Part shown: in pieces, positions 47,885 through 58,954 of the stretch | Layout of the letters: each line of letters opens with the position of its first letter | How positions within the stretch are numbered: the first letter of the stretch is position 1 | NCBI GenBank assembly: GCA_025331445.1 | Contig: JAIWNE010000005.1 | Coordinates: 558,001-622,000, forward strand | Length of the DNA stretch: 64,000 nucleotides | Direction of reading: 5' to 3' | Source: Blakeslea trispora | Taxonomy: Eukaryota > Mucoromycota > Mucoromycetes > Mucorales > Choanephoraceae | Position numbers and translations under genes: made by a program | Notes under the pieces: model-generated | What the model saw: the letters and a program-made list of their open reading frames with translations, nothing else | What the model was told of the DNA's origin: nothing | The model's database searches: none

Positions 47885-48125
47885 CCATTGCGGTAATAAA
47901 ATTAGCACCTCCGCTACGCTCTGATTAATTTTATTGACCTTCATTATGGTGCGGTACGCTACGCTTTGTAAGATGCTCGTGCTGCCGCAGGCCAACTAAT
48001 CCGATGAGAAGATCAATGTGGGGGCCCCACCCATATTTTTTTTGAACCTTCGCTATGGTATAAAATACACGAAGCGTAGCGAAGGGGCTATTTTAAACCG
48101 TTGCTTCGGTAAAAAAAACATGTGT
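47885..48125. repeat. GC-rich inverted-repeat cluster, probable Helitron 3' region
   Basis: Three CGCTACGCT/AGCGTAGCG motifs (about 47918, 47956, 48074), the palindrome GTGGGGGCCCCAC near 48017, and the inverted pair AATAAAATTA/TAATTTTATT near 47898 and 47930. It lies about 250 bases beyond the Helitron coding frame on its 3' side, where such elements carry hairpins. The exact CTRR end could not be fixed. Confidence 0.45.
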
Positions 48126-48367
48126 CCCGGGGCAGTGAGAAAGACATGAGCTTATTCGACCTAATCAACAAATGTTTAATCAGATGGGTTTGTTCAGGAC
48201 CAAATACACTTTCTTTTTTCAAAATATATATATGAGTTTATTGATATTATATATGATAGTAATAAGAAAATTAGAGGTCTATATGAACACTTCTTTGTAA
48301 ACAACGTTTCTAGTATGATTGGCTGCATATCTTGATGGAATAGCAGTAGATTTGCCGATTAATATCT

Positions 48368-51300
48368 TTAACAATTCTTTTTGCTTACACGGGATAAAGC
48401 AACATAAAGCTGGCCATGACTAAAAACAGGCTGTGGTAAATATAGGCCGACTCTTTCAAGAGTTTGGCCTTGAGCTTTGTTTATAGTCATTGCAAAGGCA
48501 AGTCGTACAGGAAACTGTAGACGACTGAATTGAATTACATCGTTTGCGTCAGTAATGAACTTGATGCGGGGAATACATACAACTGAGCCTACAAACGCGC
48601 CAGTCTCGATAGTTGCTTCGATGACATGTTGCATCAGTGATTTGACTGTCAGTCTGGTACCGTTGCACAAACCATTAGAAGCATCCAGATTTCTCAGGAG
48701 CATGATGGGTGAGCCAACCTTCAATTTTAGCTCATGAGGTGGAATGGATCCATTCTCAATCGCGTGAAGCAACTCGACTGGGTATTCCATGCTTTGTTCG
48801 CTGTCAAGAACTTTATCAGCACTATAATAAGTCTTTAATTCTCCAGGAAATCTTTCAATTAGAAGATGATTGATTTCAGCAACAAAGGAATTAGTGGGTG
48901 TGAGAATAGCTGACTTGATCAAACCCTGAAGACTTGAATGGACAGTAATCTCGCTGGAGAAGATTTCTGGATAAATAGTTGATAAAAGGTTTATCAAATT
49001 ATCGCCTTGGATAAGCATTGAATCAGGAATTCTGATATACTCAGAGTCAGTGATACGGTTGATGGTAAAAACAGGTATTCTCAAGGTGTCCATAGAACCG
49101 TTACTAATATCCAGTAGCATGTTTGCAAACTGTTGCAATTCTTCAGACAAACGAATATCATTCTCTTTCTGCGCTTGTTGAACTCTCATGTTAATTTGTA
49201 GCTTCATTACGGAAAAAGAAGACCATAGAAAAGATCGGTTAATGCATTGATTGACAATGCTCGATCTGTTGCCTTTTTTGACCACAGGAAGTACTTGTCT
49301 GAAATCACCACCAAACAGTATAAGTCGGCCACCAAATGGAACATTTGACAGAGCTTCGTTAGTTTTACTAGAGATGTCTTTGAATGTACGATCGACTGTT
49401 TCAAGTGTTGACTTGTGAATCATAGGCGATTCATCCCATATGATCAACTTTGTCTTTTTTAGCAATTCAGCTATAGGAGATTTGGGCTTGATATCACAAA
49501 AAGTAGTTGAAGATGTCTCCAAAGGTATTTTGAACATAGAATGTGCAGTTCTGCCACCTTCCAAAAGCAAAGCAGCTGTACCACTGGATGCAACAGCTAA
49601 TGCGTATCCATCATTGACAGATCTAACAGCTTTCAAAAGGGTGTTAAATAGGTAGGTTTTACCGGTACCTCCTGGTCCATCAACAAAGAATACTCTGGGA
49701 TACTCCGTTGATTGGTAGCCATCTCTTTCGACACATTGCATTATTTTATCAAAGACTTGACGTTGGTCGTTGTTGAACCTATCAATGTCTACAGAAACAG
49801 GACTTTGTTGGGCAAGTATGTTTAGTCGATCTTGTTCTCGAATCAAGCGGCTGACACCTGTATTAACAGAATCATTTCTTGTATCGGTAGTTGATAGCAC
49901 AAATCCAGGATAGCGAGTTAAGCTTGTCCCGTGTTGAGTAGCTAAAATATCATCAATATCAAGCAATGCATTGTTATAAGCAGTTTCAGAAATGCTGTTC
50001 AGAATTGAATCAAAAGAGGGATCATTTCTAAGTCGACGAAGATAATCTTCTGATAACTCATTTCGAAAACTCAGCCAAAGCTGATAGGGATCAGCAGGCG
50101 TACAGAAAATCAACAAAATGGTAAACAGTCTGCGAAGACTGAAAGGGGTTTGGATTTGAGCAGCTTCTTCTAAACATCGGCTCCATTGATCATCAGACTC
50201 AAGTAAGTGTAGAGCACGGCAGGCATCTTGAAAAGTTGGATGCACAATACCATTCACTGTTCTTAAATGAGCAAACGATGTAGCACCGGAAACATGGTGA
50301 AGTAACATTCGCAAATGATACAATTCAGTTTGTTTGGGAGAAACTGCGTAGATTCTACCAATTGTTCCACCAAAGCCACGAACACGCTTTTCCCATCTTC
50401 TTGGTTTCTTCTCATCATGCCATACATACTCTTCTGGAAAGTTGGGATACAAAATTGATCTTGCGTCTGGATCAATAGCGTTTGTCTTGAACCAACTTGT
50501 AAGAGTAGTCTCTTGAGTAGTTGCACGTTGTAACACATTGGTGATGTCTTCATCCTCATTAAAATACACAGGTTCTTGACCTTCTAAGTGAATTGCCAGT
50601 CTTTGATAGGATGGAAACTCCTTATGCATAGGAAAAGAAAATAATCTCTAGCAAGCCTCAGGTGCAGAGACGTATCTTGCATCAACAAAAGATTTGATCT
50701 CATCATGTTGTTCAACGGACATAGACGCGCGATCATGACCTTTATACACATACTTGTAAACGTATTTGACACTGTTGATTGAAGAGCATAGCTCGACATT
50801 AATGTGTGCATCATACTTGGAACAAAGGTATAAATTGTGAGGTACAATCCAGCGGTTATCTACATTGTAAGTGTGTCCATCGATAGTTTTGGGGATTGAT
50901 GATCCGTTGTTACGTCTTCTATAGATAAGATAGCCTCCATTGGGACTGACAGTAGTTTCTTCACAAAACTCCTTAGGGTACCCTTTGGTACATCCTTTCT
51001 CTTTATCCATACAGACAGCGTTCGAATTCAAGATTCCACATGGACCATGAACCATATGTTTGATGACTGTTTCGTGTGCTAAAGGATAAGCATCAGGATC
51101 TAGAATTTCAGCAGAAACAATCTTATCATAGTCTTCAATAGTCTGAGGCTTATCAGCAGGATCAACGATCAAAAGAATATGTGCATGAGGTAAATCTCGC
51201 TTTTGGAACTCAATGGTATAAATGAAAGCAATGGCTTTGCCTAAGACATGCTTTTTTGTGAGATCATCCAAAAGTTCTCGAAGCTTAAGGTTGAAAACTC

Positions 51301-52840
51301 TAGAGCAAAGATCAGGTCGATCTGAAGCTTTTTGGTTATACAACAACTGCCGTTAAATCTCAGGCCACTTTGGATTGCAAGTGAAGGTAATGAAGTAGTC
51401 GGGTTTACCAAATCTTCTAACAATGCTAAGGGAATCCTGATAAAGTTGAGCCATGTGGCGTGGACCTCCAATGAACGAAGATGGTAATATAATTCTTTTA
51501 CCAATGCTTGCTAAACTTTGTGGATCAGCCGAGTTAACATAATCATTAACGTGGACAGCATCTTGTAAACCTTGATAAGCTTCACATCTTAACTTTTTCT
51601 GGTTTGAACGAATGTATGAAAGTCGATTCTGTTCCATTTTAGCGTAGTTATCAACAATATATTGTTGAAAAAGATTGCCAAAGGAATGCAAAAGATGATT
51701 GTCATTAGGTCTGTACATCAATCGAAAGCTGTAGAATTCCATTACAGTTACTTTGTGATTGCCAGACATGCTTTTTGTTTCGATACTCCAGCCAGGTTCA
51801 CCGGTGGGAAACAAAAGAACATAGTGCAATGGGTCATAGAACTGGCTGGACTCATTTACTCTTGTCAGAGAATCATCTTGGTATCGGACAACGATGTCTC
51901 GTGGATTGGGTGCGTCATCATCATTTTCACCACCTATGATAATGGCAGCTATTTCAGACCCATGAGTTGGACGGTTGTAGCGTCTACGATCCGGAACACC
52001 TTCAGCTCTAAATACCAATTTGATGTTATCCAACGACTCAATCCCATAGGTTTGAGCTTCAGAACTATTGCGTTGATCCTTTGCAATTTGCGTCATGTTC
52101 TTAAAGATTGACACAAATGGGTTCAACTGATGCATGAGTTCTTGCAATTGTTGAAGAGTCTCAATTTTAATACTGGGTGCGACTGCATGGCGATTGGCAA
52201 GTTCTTGTTCAGCATCGTAAATATATATCTGAGCAAACTTAGGGCTAGCGTTATGTGAAGGCATAGCAGACCCGATCAAGTGGTAAGGACTTCCTTGAAT
52301 TCTGAATGTATAAGAACCAACAGAATGGTTTGCCAAACTCAAATCCAAGTTAACACCGAATGAGGTGAAACTCAAAGAACTATTGTAAAGACGAATGTTT
52401 TTTTGGAATTCCTTAGAAGTAGAATTACTGTTCTTAAGTAAATCAGAAATTTCTCTTGGTGTGGGTTGCAGAGAAGGTAAAATAGATTTTCCTTTACAAC
52501 AACAAAGTTGAAACTCAGGGTGAGTCTTACTACTTCTAACGACTCTTTCTTCAGTCCACATTAAGGCACCACAATGAGAACAAACACAATCCATGGAACC
52601 ACGGTCGTCTCGAACTGTTGGCAATGCAGTCAAGTTCTTTGCAATGTTCAATGTTGCTTGTTGATTGCGAGAGCGAACTCCTCCGCCAGTATTGGTGCTT
52701 TCAGGGAGAGAACCATGGTTGTTCGAAGGCTGATTAACAGAATCAGACTGAGCTTGATTGAGAGGGTTCATTCTACAACCACGGAATGTGCGTCTCAAAT
52801 GACCGGGTTCGTTGCAAGCAGCACAATAGATGTTTGACAT
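48368..52840 (-). pseudogene. Helitron Rep-helicase gene with two nonsense codons
   Basis: One continuous frame of 1491 codons for a rolling-circle transposon protein, interrupted by TAA after TCNPKWPEI (about 51351) and TAG between SAPEAC and RLFSFPM (about 50647, where Trp is normal). The start is MSNIYCAACNEPGHL, a zinc-knuckle-like motif. The N-terminal Helitron domain includes VMEFYSFRLMYRPN. The Rep domain has RDLPHAHILLIV and the two-tyrosine YKYVYKGHDRA. The PIF1-like helicase has Walker A GPGGTGKT (about residue 1055), IWDESPMI, FGGDFRQVLPVV and a late QFPVRLAFAMTINKAQGQTL. It is probably non-autonomous now. Upstream sequence to about 52930 probably belongs to the element. Confidence 0.9.
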
Positions 52841-53122
52841 TTTTGTTAAAAGCTTGTTTGTATAGCGTGAGTTGGAGCGAGAAAAAGTGGATAATAAATG
52901 AATAAAAGGGAACTAATTACTACAATTGACGTATTGTTTATTTTAATTTTACAATTTAGAGCTCGCCAATTGGTTGAAACTTTATAGCAGGCATGAGTTT
53001 TATAAGCATATGCTGTGCAGACACAATCGCTCAGTACCGTGATTGTTTTTTAGCAGGACTGAATGATTTTAATATATTAATCGATTTAAAACTACGAATA
53101 AAAAAGCGCGGCTCAGAGAGCT

Positions 53123-53137
53123 AGTACCACATCTTTC
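53123..53137. repeat. Left copy of the LINE target-site duplication
   Basis: AGTACCACATCTTTC, directly before the ORF1 ATG. It matches 14 of 15 bases of 58372-58386. Confidence 0.7.
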
Positions 53138-54403
53138 ATGGCTCTTTCCAATAAAATTCAGAACCAAAAAATTTCTGGTGAAGATGCTGCTATATCCCAA
53201 GGGAATGGTACGCAATCCTCCATCCACAATCCCAACCATGAATCCTTCCAAGTCGCTACTTGGGCTCAGCGACTGCGTTTGTTTCAACGTTCTCCTTTTG
53301 AAGTTGATACAACTCACAGCAACACTGTTTTTGTTGAATCCAAGGATCGCTTTTCGATTGCTATCGATTTGGCTCCTTTGACTGGCCTTAATTTTCAAAA
53401 TAAAAGTCTTAACTGTATCTTGCGAGACAAATTCCCGAGTGGTATTGGCCTCAGAGAGCGTAGAGTGGGTCGTCAACGATTTGTTGAGATCAACTTTCCC
53501 TCTGCAGAAGAGCGAGATCAGGCTCTCTTAAACCCTTTCGTAATTCAAGATCAACCTTTGCAAGTTAGTCGAACTTTGGACTCTAACGCTAACGTCGTTC
53601 GCATTGGTATCGCTGAAATCCCTCATGAGCAAGAGGCAATTTTGAAGCCTGAGCTTATTGATCTTCTGTCCCAATATGGGGATATTCTCGAAATTGGACT
53701 ACGATATATTGAGGATGGCCATTGGTTCAATGGTCGAGGCTTTGTCACCCTCAATCGGGATAAGACTAAGCAGTTTTTGCCTTTATCCTCCCAAATCCCT
53801 TCCTGGGAGAAGGATCATTCGCTCCGTTTGAGCTGGAAAAATATGCAGCCTGTGTGTGCTTATTGTCATGCGGATGATCACTTAAAAGCCAATTGTCCCA
53901 AATTGAATCTCCGTCGTAAGGCCTACTTTATCTGTGGGAGCTACGAACACCTTCGCGCCAAATGTCCTCAGGCATCTTGGAATACGAATAAGAAACGTCC
54001 TCGTCAGGACGATTCAACTGGTCCTTCTCGTATCACTTTGGATGCCTTTTTCCCTTCTTCTAGTACATCACCTACCTGTTCTACCAAAGTCATCGACGAG
54101 GTTTTATTCTCCTCTGATCAACGGTCTCTCCCTTCTGAGTCTTCTGAGATTATGATGGAAACTGAAGAGTCTGTAAAACAACACCCAATCAGTGCTATAG
54201 AGGAACCTATTGCGGACAACCATAATCAGATGGATACCGAATTGGTCACTTCATCTTCTTCTGATGAAGACACGAACATGGCTGATATTGACAATTCGCC
54301 TGTTCAACCTTCATTAGATACAGGTTCTCCTTCTTCAGGTGAGGCAACTCATTGCACTCGCTCCGGACGTCAAACCAAGCGTCCTGAGCGCTACAGTCTC
54401 TAA
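53138..54403 (+). CDS. LINE ORF1, gag-like nucleic-acid-binding protein
   Basis: 421 codons. The N-terminal half has TWAQRLRLFQRSPFEVD and an RRM-like region (VRIGIAEIPHEQEAILKPEL). A CCHC knuckle, CAYCHADDHLKANC, follows at about residue 242. A second knuckle, AYFICGSYEHLRAKC, has Tyr where the first Cys is expected (TAC versus TGC). The C-terminus is acidic and Ser-rich, ending RQTKRPERYSL. It packages element RNA in related LINEs. ORF2 starts 2 bases after its stop, in another frame. Confidence 0.85.
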   Translation: MALSNKIQNQKISGEDAAISQGNGTQSSIHNPNHESFQVATWAQRLRLFQRSPFEVDTTHSNTVFVESKDRFSIAIDLAPLTGLNFQNKSLNCILRDKFPSGIGLRERRVGRQRFVEINFPSAEERDQALLNPFVIQDQPLQVSRTLDSNANVVRIGIAEIPHEQEAILKPELIDLLSQYGDILEIGLRYIEDGHWFNGRGFVTLNRDKTKQFLPLSSQIPSWEKDHSLRLSWKNMQPVCAYCHADDHLKANCPKLNLRRKAYFICGSYEHLRAKCPQASWNTNKKRPRQDDSTGPSRITLDAFFPSSSTSPTCSTKVIDEVLFSSDQRSLPSESSEIMMETEESVKQHPISAIEEPIADNHNQMDTELVTSSSSDEDTNMADIDNSPVQPSLDTGSPSSGEATHCTRSGRQTKRPERYSL

Positions 54404-54405
54404 TT

Positions 54406-57400
54406 ATGAATAGTGACAATTACTCAAAGGAGAGAACTTGTCATTTAAAGATTGGTTCTCTCAATTGTCGAACTATTTATAAAATCTCTGATCCCTCTTC
54501 TACTTCTGAATGCTTAAGATATCTTCGTTCTCTCAAGTGTAGCTTGTTACTCTTTCAAGAAACAGCTATTCCATCCCACTCCTTTGATTCTACTACTCAC
54601 AATCTCAATCTACAGTTACAAGTTCATCAATCCATCTGGACTGCCCATTGCGGTATAGTCAACCTACATCCCGCTTTGGACATGAAAGTCTTGAAACAGG
54701 CATCTGATGGTCGGTTCATACTCGAATCTGTTATCATGCCCGATATACCTTCCTTTCATCCCATTTATATCCTCAACTTGTACGCCCCGGTTAGCACTGA
54801 TGCAATAAGGAATGATTTTTTCCAAAATATGATCAGTACATTAAATGCCTTAGAATCTGAATTTCCTGATCTCTTGAATTACTTGTTCATTGGCGGCGAT
54901 TTCAACTATTGCTTTGATCAAAATAGTAACCACCATACACCCAGAGGAACTCAACCTCATGATTTACTACAGCTGTTCGGATCCAGACTGGTTGACTGCC
55001 TGAATGATCCAGCTTCTTCAGAACCTTATTATCCGACTTTTAAGAGTACCCAAGGTGTGCATACCTGTATTGATTACATGTTTGCCAGTCCTTTGATTCG
55101 ACATAACACCATTGATGGTGATGTGTTGTACCTCAACCGTCGATGGACAGATCATGTCCTGCTATCTATTCAATATTCCGTAGGATTGTCTTTGCTGGGT
55201 AAAGGACTATGGCGAGCTAATCCCAACTTGGTTCGTATTCCTTCTTATGTCCGTAAAATCAACTCGGGTATTGAATCGTATGCTACTCGTCATTTGACAG
55301 CCACAACTTTTTCGCCTCAGCAACATTGGGACCGTCTAAAAAAGTTGGTAGCCAAGTTGACAAGGAACTTTTGTCGCTTTCGCTCCCACTGGCGGGACGA
55401 CCGCATTCGAGTCCTCCAAAGTGAACGCAATAGCTGCTATCGCAATTACGCTGGCTCTGAGCTCTTCGATCTCTTTGTTGAACCTATTGAGAAAGAACTG
55501 GCCCTTTTACAGAAGGAATTGTCGGAGATTGCTTTATTGAAATCTGGTAAACGTTGGTTAGCCAACAATGAAAAATCGGCTGGATATCTCAAACGTACAG
55601 CTACAGCACGACAACGCCGTCGACATATTTTGCATTTAGTCCATCCAGATACCGGTGTAATTTGCACTGATCTTCAAAGCAAATTAAATGCAGCTGCTGA
55701 TTTCTATCAAAATCTCTTTTCTACCGAGCCTACTGACAATAGGTGTATCGACGACCTACTTGTCCACATTGACAAAACGATGGATGCACAACAGGCAAAA
55801 TCTTTGATAGAACCTCTCACTTTTGATGATATTGCTCAAGGTGCAAGGCGGTCGCCTAAGCAAAGCAGTCCTGGTCGGGATGGACTTCCATATGAAATCC
55901 TTCGTCTTATTATTGATCACCCCGCGTGTAAAGATTTGGTTGTTACCGTCTTCAACGACGCTATTCTACATCAACGATTTCCCACTTCTTGGCTGGAAAC
56001 TTGTATCGTTTTGTTGCCTAAGTCGGGTGATCTGTCCAACCTTGCGAACTGGAGGCCCATTTCTCTCATCAATGCGGATTGCAAAATTTTCACCCGACTG
56101 CTCAACCAACGGGTAATGGTGATTGCTGATGATCTAATATCCCCTTTTCAAGCAGGTTTCATGCACGGCCGCTATATTGGTGACCATGGTCAGACTCTGC
56201 GCTTGATCATGAATGACGCCAAACTCTCCAACTCTTCTGGTTTGGGCATTATGCTCGATCAACACAAAGCCTATGATCGTATTCATCCTGAATACTTGAC
56301 CAAGGTTCTTAAGAAATTTGGATTTCCCGACGTCTTTGTTGCCACTATTTGCCAGCTTTTCTTTGCCACACAAATAGTAGTCAATGTCAATGGTTTTCTT
56401 TCTCGACCAATTGTCCAAAAACGAGGTCTTCGTCAAGGAGATGCCATCTCTCCCATCCTCTTCAATTTGGCCTTGGAGCCATTTTTGCTATCCGTATTAT
56501 ATAATGAAGCAATAACCGGATATGTATGTCAATCCAACAGCACCTCTTGCTCCATTCCAGCTGTACCTCCTCCACCGGTTAAGCTGTTGGCGTATGCGGA
56601 TGATGTTATTATTTCTATCAGCTCTAATGATGAGTTTACTGAAGTTCAGGCGATGCTAACCGGCTATAATGCGGCTTCCAACTCATTGGTCAACTACAAC
56701 AAATCTGTAGCCTTTCCACTACAAGGTAGTCTTCCTTCGACCTCTGCAATCCGTCACCTTGTTACAAACGTGGTAGGACTTCATTGGTTTGATTCTCATT
56801 CTCCCAACTACCTACATTACTTGGGCTATCCTATTTGGGTCTCCAAAGACCAAAGGCAAATCTTCTGTCAAGAACTTCTGGCAAAAATAAAGGCTAGCTT
56901 TGATATCCATAGGCAGAGACAAATATCTATATATGGCCGCGCACATATTGCTAATGTTTTGGTTCTCTCCAAACTCTGGCATGTTTTGCGTACTACTGCA
57001 CTTCCAGCTAAGATCTTAGACCAAATAGAATCCATGTCTTACCAGTTCATCACTCATGGTTTCTTCCCAAAGATTGCCAAACATATACTGTATCTGCCAA
57101 AATCAAGAGGAGGAGTGGCCTTACTCAATATAAGGGCAAAACAGCAAACTTTACAGATGCGATATATAGGATCGCTGCTATCAGACAATGAGTTCCCACA
57201 AATTGCACATTGGCTCTTTTCTCTTTACACATTTTTGTTGTCAACAGCTTGCAATGTTCCGCACTTTCAGTTGCCATTACTCTTTCCTGAAGTCCAACCT
57301 ACAAAGACCAATCAAGCTCTGCATGCATTTGTACCACTTTTTCAGGCAATGAACAATTGCTCTCGTTCCTTTTCTCCTGAACACCAATTGACAATAGCAA

Positions 57401-58272
57401 CATGCTTTGCTCTGCCGATAAAAGCAGCCTTAATTCCAGCGCCTTCTTCTTCGTTTCATTTCTCAACATATTGGAAGCAAGCTACGATAAACACTTTCTT
57501 TACAGTTGATAGCACCAACGTGAAAATTGTTTATCGCTCAAACCAAGATTGTTCATTTCCTTCAATTCTCAACAAGATTAGATGGGCAGTGGCAACAGGT
57601 GATATATCTCTGCATCCAAGCATAGTCCATCACATGCAGCACTCCAGTAATTGCGAGGCTCCAGTAGACCTTCATCCTGTCATTGATACTCTGCAATATA
57701 ATGGCATACCCTTAATGAATCTCAAAAAGAAGCAATTTCGGCGTATGATTCTCAGTAATCTGCTGCCAGAAACTAGTTCAAGTCCTATTCCTCGCATTTC
57801 TGCTAGGCAATGGCAGGCATTCGTCGACGCTCCAATGCAGTCCAACGTGCGCAATGTGTGGTATCGCCTGATCCATCATTAATTATCCAGTAGGGCTCGT
57901 CTCTGCCCTTTGATGAGGGATGTTGAGGATGATCGCTGTCGAATCTGCCACGACATCGAATCTGACGAACAGATGCTTTTTACCTGCTCTAGGAAATTAT
58001 CCGTGTAGTCCTCTTCTTTCTGGCGTTGCTTCAAAAATCCTTTTAAAGAAGGCCAAATTTATATGCAGCTCTCAACTCTTCAGTTAAACCTCTTTAACAT
58101 TCGATCGCCTGATCGAGTGTCTATTTACGATATTTTGGGGGCTATCCTACAGTCTATCTGGCGTGCTCACTGGGACGAAGGCTTTAATAGTGTCGCTTTT
58201 GTGGAAGCAAGTGTTCTTGACGCAGCTCACAAAAAGATTTTACGCTCCAAGGCTTTCTTGGAACTTAAATAG
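54406..58272 (+). pseudogene. LINE ORF2, APE endonuclease and reverse transcriptase, two late stops
   Basis: A 1158-codon open part followed, in the same frame, by 130 codons after TAA at 57880 that contain one TAG near 58006. The endonuclease has KIGSLNCRTI, LLFQETA, LFIGGDFNYCFD, CIDYMFASPL and RRWTDHVLLS. The RT has LLPKSGDLSNLANWRPISLI, QAGFMHGRYIGDHGQ, MLDQHKAYDRIHPEYL, KRGLRQGDAISPILFNLALE and the catalytic LLAYADDVIIS, with YADD at residues 730-733. The segment after the first stop holds a CCHC-like CRICHDIESDEQMLFTC typical of LINE C-termini. The stops remove only that domain. Confidence 0.9.
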
Positions 58273-58371
58273 ACACCTTCTCCTCAACAAGTCACTACTA
58301 ATGCACACTTGTTGGTAATATTTTGATGAGTTTTAATCAATAAAATTACAACTTTCATCCATAAAAAAAAA

Positions 58372-58386
58372 AGTATCACATCTTTC
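58372..58386. repeat. Right copy of the LINE target-site duplication
   Basis: AGTATCACATCTTTC immediately after the A tract. One C/T difference from the left copy. Confidence 0.7.
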
Positions 58387-58543
58387 GTCTTCATTACGGC
58401 AACAGGGAGATTGCAGATTCGCGAATTTGATGTGAAAACACGATACAAAAAACCGGGGATTCAAACAAACATCTTGCGCCGCCGTGTACCTTAGATTATA
58501 TGAAAGTAGCAGGACTATATCTCTGAAAGGCAAATGAGTCCGG

Positions 58544-58839
58544 TGTAGTGAACTGCATAACTATAGATACTTACATTCTTAAATCAGCCAATCAAATTCT
58601 TCTATTTCAATATGATCATAAACTATCATAGATTCTGGATATCGACATCGAAGGAATCATGTTAATATACGATCAACAATAATCTAGATATTATAAATCA
58701 TCCTAGCTTTCGAAAAGTATAAATAGAGAGATGATTTAGAAGTAGGATTAGAGAAGATTCACTTTACTCTTGTATTGGAATAAACCCCTTTAAATCTACT
58801 TGTGTTTTTTTATTTTATTTTTTAGCTGTAAACAGTACA
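58544..58839. mobile_element. Solo LTR, 296 bp
   Basis: Starts TGTAGTGAACTG and ends AACAGTACA, so the termini are TGTA...TACA. Flanked by a perfect 5-bp target duplication, TCCGG (58539-58543 and 58840-58844). The inside shows a promoter TATAAATA at 58718-58725 and AATAAA near 58780, the expected U3/R signals. No internal region remains, indicating LTR-LTR recombination. The family is not determined. Confidence 0.85.
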
Positions 58840-58954
58840 TCCGGTTTATTATTACTTTTTGTCTTCAAATACAAAAACAAATACAGATTTGACTTGTTCA
58901 GTCAGAGAGTACAGAACGAACCTTTTTATTAGCATGTAGTTTTTGAGCGAAGTC

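Larger units (their letters stand above)
53138..58371 (+). mobile_element. LINE (non-LTR) retrotransposon, two ORFs
   Basis: 5.2-kb element with gag-like ORF1, an endonuclease/reverse-transcriptase ORF2 and an A-rich 3' tail (A10-12 ending at 58371-58372). It is bounded by the 15-bp near-duplicate AGTA(C/T)CACATCTTTC. If that duplication is real the element begins exactly at the ORF1 start codon, without a 5' untranslated region. ORF2 carries two late stop codons, so this copy is probably inactive but not very old. Confidence 0.8.
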
